This document shows positions 1 through 13,115 of a DNA stretch of 64,000 nt, piece after piece. The translations under genes and the position numbers were made by a program. A model generated the notes under the pieces. That model saw only the letters and a program-made list of their open reading frames with translations. It did not search any database and was not told the DNA's origin. This stretch comes from Apostichopus japonicus (lineage: Eukaryota > Echinodermata > Holothuroidea > Aspidochirotida > Stichopodidae): positions 13,072,001 through 13,136,000 of the forward strand of contig NC_092563.1 of assembly GCF_037975245.1 (NCBI RefSeq), in the 5' to 3' direction. Numbering within the stretch: the first letter of the stretch is position 1; each line of letters starts with the position of its first letter.

Positions 1-454
1 GTTGTTTTAATTGGTGTGAAATTTGATTCTGACACTCAAATGAATATTCATAATCAAATATATCCGTTCAAAATAAATCGAGTAAGGGATAGATTTACCA
101 TATTAGAACATATAAACACAATTTCTAAAAGTAACATACGAAAGATTACTGCACTTTCTACCATTCAACGCAAACCATATTTTACCTAATTTAATCCATA
201 AGCCATATAGAAATTCATGACAAGAAATATGTGTACTACATTGTATCATAGCTACACAGTGTTATTAACAATTTTGATAAAACATATTTGAATTTCGGTG
301 GGAAATATTAACACCATAATTTTTTTTCTATCAGATGGAAAAAAAAGCAAAGGGTTAATGGAATAATGGGGAATGGTTGTCACCATGAATGAACCTGTAT
401 CACTAGCTATAGGTGAAGACACGTTTGACAATAGTTACTGGTTTGGGTAATTAG

Positions 455-560
455 GTATGACTCATACCTCTCTCCTACACATATGCACTTTTGCACTACA
501 GGCCTGCCTTAGAACAATTAGTAATATTTTGGCACTGCACTGTACAATGATATATCAAAC
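455..560 (-). repeat. Splice-donor repeat family, copy 1 (diverged)
   Basis: Minus-orientation copy. ATACCTCTCTCC then CACATATGCACT, AGTAATATTTTGGCACTGCA match the reverse complement of the family. The donor-like core has decayed. Confidence 0.5.
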
Positions 561-1568
561 AATAAACTTCTGCCTAAAATGCAAATCATCAGTATTATCC
601 CCAAATAAGCTAGAAAAGTCAAATAATGGTCATCAATTATGCTCCCAACTTCATCAAGCATTGCATCGTCTTCCTCAAGGCATTTTTTCTCACTGAACGT
701 GTCATTTAAACATCTAATTTATAACACTGCTCTATCTCTGGGAATAACTTGGTGAGCCATGGAGAACCTCCAGGAAATTAATTTTCTAAACTTTTAACTT
801 TAAATTTGGGGCAATTAACGATGACCTTTTAATTCATACTTTATAAGCTACATAATGTACTTGTGTTCTTAGCCAAGCTGTGTAGTTTTCACACATAATA
901 GGATACCCTTTGTCTCAGTCATTGATAGACATGGTCACAATTAAGCCATAGTTGACGGTTCGTTCATTGTCAAATCCAGTACAGAAAATTGTGTCCTCCA
1001 AAATTAAACATAAATACATAAATAATTTTTTGTATATCTGTAAAGCCTTTTACACGTTTACCATTAATATTGTATCGTTCCTGATTCAATTTGTAGTTGA
1101 ATAAAGACCATAATTCTTTCAGGGACCAGCTTCAGAATCTCCATTAACAATCTAGTATGGTACCCAATAGATTGTGACAGTTGCAAAATGCGCCATTAAT
1201 TAAAAAGGAAGGTACCTTTCGGCAACAAATCAATGTATCTTTCTCATGGTGTGTTAATGGTGTCTGCATGTAGAATTGTTAAAAAAGATATTGCTCCATG
1301 TATATAACTGTGGGAGGACGCATTCTTTTACCTTTTCGGCTTCCCACAGTTCCTTTGGTTGAGGGTTGGACACACCGCAAAAAAGTCTCTAACCAAAGTT
1401 AACTTTTACTAATTATTCAGTGCTCGTAATCACTAAGCGTGCATGCGACACCTCATTGATTCGAAAATGTTTATTTTCACCTTTGCATGGCAGGTTAAAA
1501 GCTCTATGAGAGCTCGCTAGAGAGGAACGTTAATATACTGCTTACCAGTAAAACTGATCTTTGGCTCA

Positions 1569-1640
1569 GTCACCCCATCTCCCCCCATTTGTGTCACCCA
1601 TCTCCCCCAATTTGTGTCACCCCATCTCCCCCCATGGGCG
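1569..1640. repeat. Short tandem repeat, about 24-bp unit, 3 copies
   Basis: GTCACCCCATCTCCCCCCAT-type unit repeated three times. It explains the glycine/tryptophan-rich minus frame at 1517-1732, which is not a gene. Confidence 0.75.
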
Positions 1641-3252
1641 TCACCACACCGACAACGTAACCACCCCCGGCTTAAAATAACTTTTTCATATTTTAACATT
1701 TTGGTGTACTCAGAGATGGATCGTAAAATCATGTTAGTACGTCATGATTAAGTCAAACCTGCCAGTTGCAGATATTCATACAGCGGGGTGTATAATCTAT
1801 AAACATCACATGAATATTAGATACAGTTATGTTAATTTGGAATAAAACACTAAGGAAAGCTTGACTATATTCTCCCACAAGTCTGGTATAAATAATATCA
1901 AACTTACAAAACCAAGAAAAAACTATTGTAATGGTGAACTGTGTAAGGAATCAGTTGCAGGTCCAAACAAAGTTAGAGCTGAATGTTTCATAATTTATTC
2001 AACAACTGGTGCTTATTACTACCTGTGAAGTGACCTTTTAGAGGGGGGAAGTCTGGGGGTGTGGGGTGGGGAAGGGAGGGGAGGCATGATTGATCTAAAA
2101 CTGCACAACAGCCACTACACAAAATGGGCAACTAGCTACCCTAATGAAAAGTGGTAAAAGCAGTTTTGTTTTGTTTCTCATTTGGTGAAAAGTATCTTAA
2201 GTATGTTAAGTTTTATGACATAATAATTCAAAAACCTCAAAACTACGTGTCACAAAATGTTGACTCTAAATTATATTCTCTGGTGATAGGGATAGCCCTT
2301 GAGTTTGACTAATGCTTAACAGTCATTATTTAAGATCTGAAATATCAAACTCTGTACTAAGGATGACTACAGAACGCTCCTTTCACTTCTCTCAAATGGA
2401 CTGAAAAAAATCCCTCTAAACGTATAGCTACTACTTTATGTCCGTATAATCATTCTAGAAAACAATTACTAAAATGTGACTCACCAGCAAACTTAAAAGG
2501 TCAAAGTATTTGACCAAAGTTTGAACCGGCTAAAATTGCTTGCAGGCTCTTAGAAAAAGCTTTTCCTGTCAATTTTAACCATTCACGTCATTATTAGACA
2601 TTTCGAGGGTGTTCATACTTGACAATTCACGATCAGAGTGAGTGACGGTTTTCCTTTAAGTGCAGCAGCTGCAAAGTGCTCGTTGAGGGTCTCAGCATTT
2701 CATTTGACTTTCAACTACTTGCAAGGCCAATACAGAAGACCTTTACCTCAGGCCCTATGTGTTCAGCCCTTCCATCATCCATGGACCACAAACACCACTT
2801 AAGACACAGGGAATATCACCTTTGTCCTCTGTTCCACCACTATAGTCTGACCAGGACTGATGTGAGAACATTTGTAGCTCTGCTTTGCCCAAGATGGCAC
2901 TCTCACGGTTGCTATGACTACATGTCATATGCGGTTCATTTATGTCAATCGCTGACTGACACATTCTGCTTCTGCAGACCCCAATTTTCCTGCGGACCCT
3001 CTGCATATCTGTATAGTGCCCTAATTGACCCTTAAAAACTTATCACAGACCCCTGATGGTTATATGGACCCCATACAGTGAGAAACATGGAATTAAAGTC
3101 ATCACATATCAATATGAGGATTCAAAAAGAACAGCTAGAATTACTTCAATAATCCTCTGATATTACGGTCATGTCTTCCCTCATCTTCTGTTGTCTGATA
3201 TGTGGGTATTTGTGAGGTGAGCCACCATGAGGTGAGCCTCCTTTATGGAGGT

Positions 3253-3800
3253 GATCGAGCCCCTTTAACTTTAGGATACTTCCAATCAATTATGAAACAC
3301 AAATAGACTCTTAAAGATGTATTGCATCCATAAAGTAGTCTGGTTTATAGGTCATGTCAACCATTCTATCATCTAATTTGGATCAATCTGAGGTGACCAG
3401 CTATGCTCCCTAGACAATATTCTGTTGATAGCAAAGAACAAACAGTCTATGGTAATAATATCTCTCTGACAGGCATGTCATAGACCTGTAACATTACACT
3501 GGTTAAATGTCTTGTCTAAAATGCTATCTTGGGTGGGTCAATACCCTACTATGCTCCTTAGACAATATTCCATTAAAATCAAAGCACAAACAGTCTAAAG
3601 TAATGTCCCTCTTACAAGCATTTCATACATCTGTAACATTATACTGGTTCTGTCTTTTCTATACTTCTATCATAAGTGGATCGATGTGAGGCACCCACTA
3701 TGCTCCTCATAGACAATATTCTATTAATAAATGAAACACAAATAACCTTTATATGTCCCTCCAACAGATATTTCGACTATATCATATTTTGGTCACAATT
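3253..3800. repeat. Degenerate tandem array, about 149-bp unit, about 4 copies
   Basis: The landmark CTATGCTCC followed by TAGACAATATTC recurs at 3401, 3549 and 3698. Each is followed by a AAAGCACAAACAGTCT-type segment and then TCTGTAACATTA. A more diverged first unit starts near 3253. Spacing is 148-149 bp, so this is an old local satellite. Confidence 0.7.
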
Positions 3801-4352
3801 AAGCCTGTAACCATGCACCGAACCTAGCCGATGCCGATTGCCAATCGAAGGGAATTTTCTCTCCAGCTGCATCTAAGGGACAATTATACTCTTTTTATCT
3901 CTAAGTGAACGGACAATCGCTCAGGATTTGACTGATGAGATGAATAAAAAAAAAACAGCCACGGTGCTCCTGATTAATATCTTCGATGAAGGATTCTTAA
4001 TCCTAAATGTTTCTTACTTAGGAACCAGAAGCATGGATAATCTCTTGGCGTTTGGTTTTAAAGGTCAGGCCATTCATCATCACATCTTTACCAATGGCCA
4101 TCTATGGTAAGATCAGGTCTGAAATCCATCAAATTCACCAAAATGTACAGGTCATTACAGTCTCGTCACGTTCTTCTGACAGTCCGAGTGTACAAGTTTG
4201 TGCATTGAGAGGCCACCCTGCTCAAACTAGCTGTACATGACTAATTGTTTGTTTAAAACATACACCATTTTCCTTCACAGTTAAAAGTTACATTTGAAGT
4301 CAGGTTGCTACTTGAGACAGATAGGAAGCCAACAAAAAAAACATTTTAGTTC

Positions 4353-4716
4353 TTAAAGGCACTGAAGACTCGCCCCACACCGTGTGCGGCCATCTGAGAA
4401 AGTTAACTTGCTGTTGCTTGCAAGTGATGTTTTGTTCGTGTCAAAATGCAGACAGTAATGAAACGTGATACCTTGTTATCTTTAGCTGGACCTGAGATGT
4501 CCATCGCTGTATCGTTTTTACATTGTGCTGTGGGTATTGAACGCAGCTGTATGTACTGACTGTACACTAGTGTCTAATTACCGACGGTAGCAAGCTGTGT
4601 GTGTATTTTCTGGGATCGATGGTGGTGTCTAACACTTCTGTTACACCTCATTGGAAACTAGGTCAGATTTACCGGCATTAGACGTTTCTTTTTGCGCAAG
4701 TCTTCACACTCTTTAA
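4353..4716 (+). mobile_element. MITE with TTAA target site, copy 1
   Basis: A 364-bp element bounded on both sides by TTAA. The ends are imperfect terminal inverted repeats: AGGCACTGAAGACTCG at the left and CGCAAGTCTTCACACTCT at the right. It has no coding capacity. The same element occurs in reverse orientation at 29743-30108 with extended similarity through its interior, for example the shared ACTAGTGTCTAATTACCGAC segment. TTAA duplication is typical of piggyBac-type transposons, so it is probably a non-autonomous derivative. Confidence 0.8.
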
Positions 4717-7378
4717 GTCTCACAAAGAAGAGTAACTTTTCCCACAATGTTGCCATCAAATGCAAGAAATAATGTAAATAGTTTTCTTGGGGAAAAACAT
4801 TATCCACAGATAATCTATCTTATATATCAAAATGAGGCAGTAAATTAGACTAACAAGTGTACCTTGTCCTTGATTCCCGATGTTGCCTCGTTCTGTTATT
4901 TATGTCTCTTCATTTTAAGCAACTTGTGACATTGCCTTAATTCCTGTTTTTTTCCAAATCAGTCGTGTATCATTCAAAACAAAAAAATAAAAAACTAGCG
5001 CTTGATGAACCTGCGACAAGTGTCCTAGTTATTTCACCACATGATCATACTCTAGTTATTAATGAATCATTTATGATTCTATTTTATTCTTTGTCTAGAA
5101 ACTTTTCTATATAACATATACCATATGCAAACTTCATTAAAAAGAGGCAGGATTAATTTTCCTTGTGGTGTTAAAATGTAATCTTCTCAGTGAAGTGTCT
5201 TGAAATCAATCTACATCAGCAGACACCAATTTTCAGATTCATGAAATATAGTCTCCATTACTTAATTATCCTTAAAATTTCATCCATTTATCACTCAAAA
5301 ATAGTCTATAATAGTACTTATACTTGGGTATCTGCATATATGTTTGCATACTTATAGTGCACGAAAGTGCCTAATGTGAATACAAATGTTCCTTGACCTT
5401 TGCAGAGGTGAAAATGATATGATGGCACAATCAATGCTGAGGAAAATTGTAGAGGAAAGGGGGAAAGGAACAAAATGGAGAAAGGAATGGTTTATCAATG
5501 ATATCAGTAACAAAACAGCAAGCAAAAACATCCCTCCCCTCCCCTCCCCTGCCCCCTCCCCCACCTGTACATCCCATCCTTCCTACAAATGATTCATACC
5601 AAGTTCAAATATTTATAAATGCAAAAAGATCAGCCCTTCCTTCCTGAACAGATGGCAATTCATTTCCCAACTAGGCGTGAAATGTTGTCAAAAATTCGGA
5701 CCAAAATCATTAAAATTGTACGACATTTTTCTCTCATTTTTCTCCCCTGTTGCATCCTTAAGGGACCTCTCTCATAGCAACAAGCAAACACCAGAGTTGT
5801 CTTCCAGAGTTGAAATCACATCATAAGACCAACACCGGAGCCTCTGGGAATGAGAAGCGTAAATTTCCGGAACGAAAAAATTAAATTGAAGAAAAGTCGC
5901 ACAACGAACAGGGTCAATTATTGCAATATGCTATCGTTCATGTTATCTATTTAGAGAGCGAGGGGGGGTGGGGGGAGATGTTCGCAACACTACTATACCT
6001 GACTGGATTTTCATTAAAGAGATGAATCTGGGGTAGTTGTAGGGCTTGTAGAAAATGAGAGCAATCACTCAAGGCTACTCTAACCTATTCGTTCTATAGC
6101 TTATTAATTAAAAGCACAAAAAGAAATGGACGAAAAATGGGCTGGCTTTGTTTATCAAAATGAAGAAAAGCAAAGAGTTAAACTCTTCATTACAGAATGA
6201 GTATAATTGATACATGTACACTGCTAAGATCTTTCAGGTTTGTCTCTCCATTAGGGAACCCTGGGAGCATTTGGGACATGTGCCAAGCCAGGTATTTCTT
6301 TAAAAAAAAGAAAAAAACACATGAAAAGAACCCCTTTCATAGAGAATCACCCATTTCTATTACCTGATTTAGGCATTAAGTACAAATATACCCTTTTGTA
6401 CACTATAAAGGACTTTGTGGTGTGGCGTGCAAATTCTCCCCAAAAGTAAGAAGCTTTATGGTATTCTTGTGGTTTGCTCTCTCTCTTTGTTTTGCTAATT
6501 TAAGACTGGTTTTGACATTTAGAATGACCATTTCAGACACATAGCCTGCATGAAAACTGCATTTTATGCTTTAGATGGCAGCCATGCATGGCTCAAACCC
6601 ACCACCACGAATATGGTACCATTCATTGTCTCCTAGATGGCATCACCATGCAAAAGCACTGGTTTATACCATCATCTCTGACCTCAGTGAGGTCAATTAA
6701 TCAATTCGCTAATTGGAATGCACCACTGGAAAAGCCTAAAAAGCTGGAATCAACAACGAAGCAACATTTGGACTAGATCCTACTCTCCAATTTTCTTCAA
6801 ACTTTAAAATTACAAGACAATTTAACCACTTTTTAGGTAGCTTGAATAATTTTGTCAACTTTTGGGATTTGGTATAAACTTACCTACTGTAAGCCTATAA
6901 ATGTAAAACAATACACAACAGGTACTTTGTGTTTAACTGCTTTGACAGCATGGGTGTACATCAAGCCTGCACAAACAGAATCGGCAGGTTTAAGTGCCGT
7001 ACAAACAAACAAACGAAAATGGAACCATCAATTTCACAAACCCGCCTAAGCAGAGTAGTCGAAAAATGTCGAAAAGAGATCGATACATCGGTATACCCGT
7101 GGCGGTCCCTGTTAAATTTATTTGACGGGTGATATGCAAATTAACCCGACGGTAAGAGAAAACATCCCGACTGTCTATAACGCTGCCTAACTTAACATCA
7201 CCCATTGACAGACGGCCTCAGTTTCACTGAAAGCCGATCAATAATTGGGAACAACAAACGAAAAGGAAGTGGCCTCTCTGCAGTGGAGAAGCAGATACAA
7301 TGTCGAAGTATCGCTGGCTCTCTCAGGATACTTCTTGTCGAGCTCAAGAAACATTCGATCTGCTGCTCACTCCTTTAC
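4717..7378. other. Non-coding, no gene seen
   Basis: No convincing exon. A C-rich run at 5532-5562 produces a proline-rich frame (5386-5592) that is not credible as a gene. Confidence 0.55.
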
Positions 7379-7450
7379 CAGATGATGTCTTTTACGATCA
7401 TCTGATACATTCTCTGTCTCTTTTGGCCTCCCTCTTTGTTTCATATTCCT
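7379..7450 (-). CDS. Candidate internal exon, basic, unassigned
   Basis: A 72-bp minus-strand segment with an acceptor preceded by TTTACTTAATATCTTCAG and a donor CATCTG|gtaaag. It is open in only one frame, phase 0 to phase 0, encoding RNMKQRGRPKETENVSDDRK followed by RHHL. This is a very basic, hydrophilic stretch of the kind found at the C terminus of WDR89 proteins. It is in the right order and phase to follow the candidate exon at 21041-21104. Evidence is splice-site shape and phase only. Confidence 0.22.
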
Positions 7451-7851
7451 CTGAAGATATTAAGTAAACTCAGCCCAATCCTCCACCTGTTGCAATCTCT
7501 CCTTGAAAGTTAAGAGGACACCTGAAGACAATATGTGTGGGACAGGAAACTGATACCCAGAAACTAATTACCAACTGCAATATGTAAAATCTGGGAAGTG
7601 ACTTTCACTCCAACTGGAGCATGTTTCAATCTAACTTTCACTCCGACCAACACAGGTGATAGACACATACTACCCCCCTTCAATCTCAATAAAAGATCTA
7701 TGTGAACTAAATCACTTGATTTCCCCCAATGAACAACTTGACAACATTTATTGCAATTTAGAAAATCTTGTCACATATATGCACATTTAATTGCAGCAGT
7801 AGATTGTGTTTGGTTGGCAGTTTTATCAAACTTACATGAAGAATGAAGAAC

Positions 7852-7925
7852 TTTACCAGTTATTTAGGCTATGGTAGATAGGTGTGTGTAGTTAAGAGAG
7901 ACAGGTAAGTAAGGAGTGAAGTAAA
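7852..7925 (+). repeat. Splice-donor repeat family, copy 2
   Basis: Good plus copy: TTACCAGTTATTTAGGCTA, GGTAGATAGGTGTG, then GAGACAGGTAAGTAAGGAGT and GAAGTAAA. Its core gives CAG|GTAAGT, a perfect 5' splice-site consensus. Confidence 0.7.
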
Positions 7926-9411
7926 CAGTAATGATACCACATATCCTGTTACACATGTAAACAGTAAACAGCTAAATTATAAAAAATATTCTTTTACTTA
8001 TACTTCTTGAAATGAAACAAATATTTAGCATTCAAACCAATAAGGGAAGCCTTACACCTTCACACCTTAAAAAAAATAAGTTATAAAACCTCTTTTCTAC
8101 TCACTTCCCAGTACATGTTCAAGTGTCAAGTTTGTGTTCATTTGCCAAAATGTGTTCATATAAATATACTTCGTTATATTAAAGCAAACGTAATCATCTG
8201 CAAAATGGATACTTCTCTATATATACCATTTTATTTAGTTTTCCAAACTTGCATCAGAAACTATGAAGTTAGACATCAGCCTCAAAAATTTTGCAAATAA
8301 CAAAGAAAATAGAAAAATAAAGGGAAGGGAAGACATGCAAAAATTTGTGGGACACAGGAAAAAAGGTTGATAATCAAGGAGAAGCCAAATGTCTATGTCT
8401 AATCTATGTACACAGAACTCTTATAGTGAGGACCTGGTATCTTATGCATTTTAAGATTACTATAAAGTTGACAAAAGTACAAATCAATCCAAACTACAAG
8501 CTTTAAGATTAGCTCAATCAATATTAAAATACAACTTAGTCATCCCTCCTACACATGCATGCCTGATTCTAGACTAAAAACTAGTATGGCCTTCTGTAAT
8601 AATAATGCCATTGGCTATGTCTCTTCTCGTCTAGACGAATCCCAACCCAAACATAGCCAATATTCTACTACAGCATGATTTAATAAATCCCCACCCCCCC
8701 CCCCCAAAAAAAAACAATTAGGATAAAACATGGAAAGCAATATACAATCTGTTCTTCTTTCTACATAAGGAGGATTTATGATAAAATAGATTGAAAACAA
8801 GAACTAACTCGATCAAACATTAATCACGTTCCATTTAGATTCCATCTATAAATTTTTAAAGTCCAACTGTTTCAAGGGGGGGGGGGGGGAGGAGGGAACT
8901 GTTCCACTTATATGGCAAAGTTCTTTGATATCCATCTGTTGCCTAGAGAAAAATGGCACAGTATTTTAGTATGACTACAAGCAAAAGAGAAGAGCACAGA
9001 AAGCCTTGCGAGAAATATGCCATATGCCATTATGATATTCTTTCACTTCTTAATGAAAATTTACGGTGCATTTCAACAGAATTACAAGTTGATGGATATT
9101 TGCATAGGTAGTTTTGTCCCAAACACCTCCACGCCATCCAACATGCCAAAAACTAAAGTAAACTTTCTTGGCCTGAAGTTGTGTCGCACTTTCCTAGAAA
9201 AGTTCCTAAACCAAAAAAAAAAAAATCCAAAAGAATTAAAACAAACCAGAAAATCCTCTGGGATAAAATCAATGAATTGATATCATATTTGGTACATTGC
9301 TTTGCATCAGATACTAGTCTACAGTTTGGTTGGTAGAATGAAGAGCGAGGAGATCGGTAGAAGGAATGGTCCAATCGCCAAGAGAGGACAGTGCGGAGCT
9401 AGTGCTAGGGT

Positions 9412-9450
9412 GAGGTTGTTATGAGGAGACAGGTGTGCAGTAACGTAATA
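9412..9450 (+). repeat. Splice-donor repeat family, weak fragment
   Basis: Only TATGAGGAGACAGGTGTGC and GTAACGTAATA are recognisable. Confidence 0.35.
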
Positions 9451-10137
9451 CACTTCATTATGCTATCCTCCATCCTCTCCTTGCACCACCCATTCCCTTA
9501 TTACTAAGATTATGAAAAAATGAAGGCTTGAAATAGAGTCTCCTAGGGTATATATGAAAATGCACATAATCTGTCAATAGGACAGTTGAATAAAATTTCT
9601 CACTATTCTGAAAATATTCTTCACCATTTATCATTTGTTTTCCATTTCATATTATTTGTTTGGTTTTTTCTTGAGAATAAACATTGTAAATGCTTAGTTC
9701 TTTGTTTATCTCTTTTTTGGCTTTCATTTGGCAACTTTATGTAAAACTCATTGATTCTCTAAAACCTAATTTTACTTAATTGTGCCCCCTTTTGCAACAC
9801 CTACAACACAACTTTTATACAAAGCAACTCTGAATTAATTACCTCGTACTATTGCCAGCACTAACACATTAAACATAAACTTCAGTGTCACATCATGGGG
9901 GCTCCAGCATCCTGGTGTTTAATAAGCATGCACGACTCATTTAATCCGCCATGCTCACTTACTCGCTGGAGTCAAGACTGCTCTTAAAACAATGAATTGT
10001 ACTTACATGTAATGTAGTTCATTAATTTGTTCTATATTTGCGATGCTATTGCATCATATATAATATTATTTTGTTGGTACATGCCTGTGACACATTTCTT
10101 GTAAGATCGCTTTAGAAATGCCCGCTCATTATTATCA

Positions 10138-10171
10138 CTATCATTATTATTATCATTATTATTATTATTAA
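10138..10171. repeat. ATT microsatellite
   Basis: Imperfect (ATT)n with interspersed ATC. Confidence 0.8.
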
Positions 10172-10679
10172 GCAGCAAGGCACTTTCAACGTCTCATAAT
10201 GCACAGCTCTGTCAAGATTTATGTCTCATCATGAAATGACATAAATTGGACAGAGACTGTTTTTTTAAAGCTGCAAATAATCCTAGCAGAGCAAATTGTA
10301 CTTAAGAAAAAAGGAGAAAGAGAAAGAAATTGTGATTAGAATATGTAATTAACGATTAACTGTTCTTTTTAATTACTTTGTAATGCTCGTTAATATGGAT
10401 CGACCTAGGTTTTAAGGGCAGAATTCCAGAACAACTAGAACAAAGAATAATTAAAAGACATCTTTCTTCACTGCATGGATCACATGTTTAACCAAACTGG
10501 AGAGTGATGCACACAAAAAGTATTGCTTGATGGTACCAAACTTCAGCAGTGACTGCTTCATTCAGATCGTCACAAAATTACGGAACTCCACGAACATAAG
10601 TGTACTCCAAAACTGTCAACACATGAGACAGAAAGATCGACAGTGTTATTAGCTTTTTAATATGTGCATGAACATTTTA

Positions 10680-10700
10680 ATATATATATATATATATATT
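10680..10700. repeat. TA microsatellite
   Basis: About nine perfect TA units followed by a T-rich tract. Confidence 0.8.
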
Positions 10701-11657
10701 TTTTTATTCTTTCTTTTATATTTTCTGTCACTTTTTTGCCCATTTTAATAGGCTGGAATTCTGCATGTTTACATTAACTTTCCTGAAAAGTTTCTGCCTG
10801 TCTAGATGTCAAAAAACTGTCTTTACATTGCTATCCTGATATTGAGCAATAGGAATTGTGTATTACTTCTTAATAATTGACTACAGTAGACTACACTTAT
10901 ATAATATTACTGTAATGACGAGGGAGGGGGGAGGGGGAGGGGGGAGGTTGTTCCCCCTTGCTATCCTGCCAACTTTAAATATTTTATTCTGTTTAAACAT
11001 TTACAAATTACGTCAGAGTGACAGGAATCTTCATCCACAACTACACAATGTGACATCAACACTTTACTGAGACAAAACCAGGACAAAAGAAAACATGAAC
11101 TTATCATGATCCTGGAAGGCTGCCAAAACATCAGACGATAAGCGCACACATTAATGTTTCAATGTTACCTTGCCTATCATTTTACCTTGTAATGTCACCT
11201 CGACTGGTTTTCACCTTTCCTTCCTATCTATGCCTGTTTAATATAACGTCACTGATATCTGTAATACCAGATATGAATCTTCAAAACTCTCTGTAAACTG
11301 ATTCATCCATGGTGGATGAATTTACAAATCATAACACACCTGCCCACAAATTACATAAACATAACTGAATGACTTCTATATTAAACAAGGTTTATATTTA
11401 ACAAGGTTTGACACCATCTCCTCTCTCCTCTCATCTCTTCTCTCCCTCCCATACCTCTCCATCCCCTCCCACATCTATTGCTGCTCACAATAACAACAAT
11501 AACTGTTTTGTACATGATTAGTATGGGTTAAAACTAAAGACATTGATGACAATAGTATATATGTGACTCTACCATTGAACTTCTGTACCCTAACAGATAG
11601 GAGATATAATAATGATTTAAGTAAATACTAGACACTTGTGATGTATATATAATAAAA

Positions 11658-11810
11658 CAGGGGCAGATTCAGTATTTTAGACAGGAGGGGTGTGGCTCTA
11701 GGGTCATAGAACCTAACCCTCATGTAGGGTGGGAGGGCTCTGTGGGTCTTCCACAGAGAAAAAAATACCAGTAGAAGGGGTGGAGGGAGGGGGTGTACAC
11801 ATCACATCCC
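11658..11810 (+). mobile_element. Possible hAT-like terminus, one end only
   Basis: CAGGGGCAGATTCAGTATTT followed by a G-rich AGGAGGGGTGTG resembles one end of hAT MITEs (CAGGGGCGGATCCAG...). No matching inverted end was found, so it is a truncated piece or a coincidence. Confidence 0.25.
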
Positions 11811-13025
11811 TTATAATAATATGTCTCGTTTGGTAATAAAAGAAAATGTCTCTGTATAGTAATAATATTATTAATAATAATAATAATCAGGCCATTATGT
11901 TTACGACACTTAAGTGACCACGAATGTTGGAGATCCCCTAAAGGGCTTAGATGGATTACAACTTACATGTCTGGTGGCTGCCAATTCAACATTTTAACTC
12001 AAATTTGGAATCTTTTCAAATTAGAGAGTCATTTCATAGCTTCATGATGAGGAAGTTGAATGTTTGTGGGTAGGGAATTGGAGGGGGGGTTATCACTTCT
12101 CTTAGTCCATTTTCCTCACAAAAGACAGATGTAATACCTTCATTTCATACTTTAATAACTGCGCAAAACTCTTTTATAAAGAATTGAAAACAGAATTTTT
12201 TTCAAGGGTGATGCTTTTGAAGTCACTTACCACTAATTGCTTAAATTTGTTTTTCATTTACTAAATTGGAAAACTATTTCCTCACAATCAATGTCTTTGA
12301 CTAATCAACCTCATGTTGTTTACATACAAAAAGGAATATCTATAAGGGAAATTTTGATCTCAATTAGGGTAAAATGAAGATTTTTTTTTTGAAGTGCTGT
12401 TCCCCATATTCTTCATTCTTTCCTAGCTTCAGGAATAAAAAAAAAGAAGTCTGCTGTTATTTTCTTCTACACATTCATGTCTGCATGAGCTTGTTAAAAG
12501 ACCTAAAGCAAAGACCTAACTTACCAGTGACATAGATAGTTGTCACTTGATGACTAAAAACAAGTATGATGCCTCTTCAGGGTAAAGAAAAAGTAATCAT
12601 TTTTTCTGCCACCGAGGAGCAAAGTAATTTCGAACAATGAACTTGTTTGTGTGCCTGGAAGGATACTTGATACCTTCCACTGAGGCTTATTAGAGGCAAC
12701 ATTAAAATATGTTACACTTTACATATTAACAAACCCAACTGTTCAGGCTGATGCCACAAGGGTACATGTGCAGAGATAGAAATAGAAAGAGAGAGAGGGA
12801 GAGAGAAAAGGGGGGGGGGGAGGGGGGTCTATGACGTCATAAGGTGAAACCTTACCTTCTCTTCTTTTCTAAAAAGTGTGCAATTGTTGATACATTTCTT
12901 CCTTGGTAAAATCAATCTCGTTACATAGTTCACAAATTCTCTTGAAAGTTTTTTTTTCAAGAAAGTGTGTAACCCCCCTCCCCCCCCTTAGACAAAAATT
13001 ACTGGTCTGGGCATTTATGAATGGT

Positions 13026-13115
13026 AGTACTTACCTGTCTCCTATACATATGCACTCTAATCTACCAAGCCTATAACAACTGGTAATATGTTTGCATTGC
13101 ACCCCAACAATGACT
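13026..13115 (-). repeat. Splice-donor repeat family, copy
   Basis: Minus copy: ACTTACCTGTCTCC, ATATGCACTCTAATCTACC, AAGCCTATAACAACTGGTAA, then TTTGCATTGCACCCCAACAA. It shows that the family extends beyond TTACCAG into a GTGCAA-type segment. Confidence 0.65.

Larger units (their letters stand above)
1..3252. other. Non-coding, no gene seen
   Basis: AT-rich sequence with one decayed dispersed repeat, one short tandem repeat and a G-rich tract at 2042-2086. A 119-codon plus frame and an 83-codon minus frame overlap at 2676-3035, a locally GC-richer patch. Neither resembles a known protein. Confidence 0.6.
7926..13025. other. Non-coding, no gene seen
   Basis: Contains long C and G runs (8694-8705, 8876-8889), AT microsatellites, a possible hAT terminus at 11658 and purine-rich sequence near 12780-12827. 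Confidence 0.55.

Noticed and set aside
1308-1351. Inverted AACTGTGGGA/TCCCACAGTT with a peptide-like ELWEAEK next to a GTAAAA donor
   Set aside because: The arms are only 10 bp apart from a non-conserved loop, and the implied exon would be about 21 bp. Likely chance.
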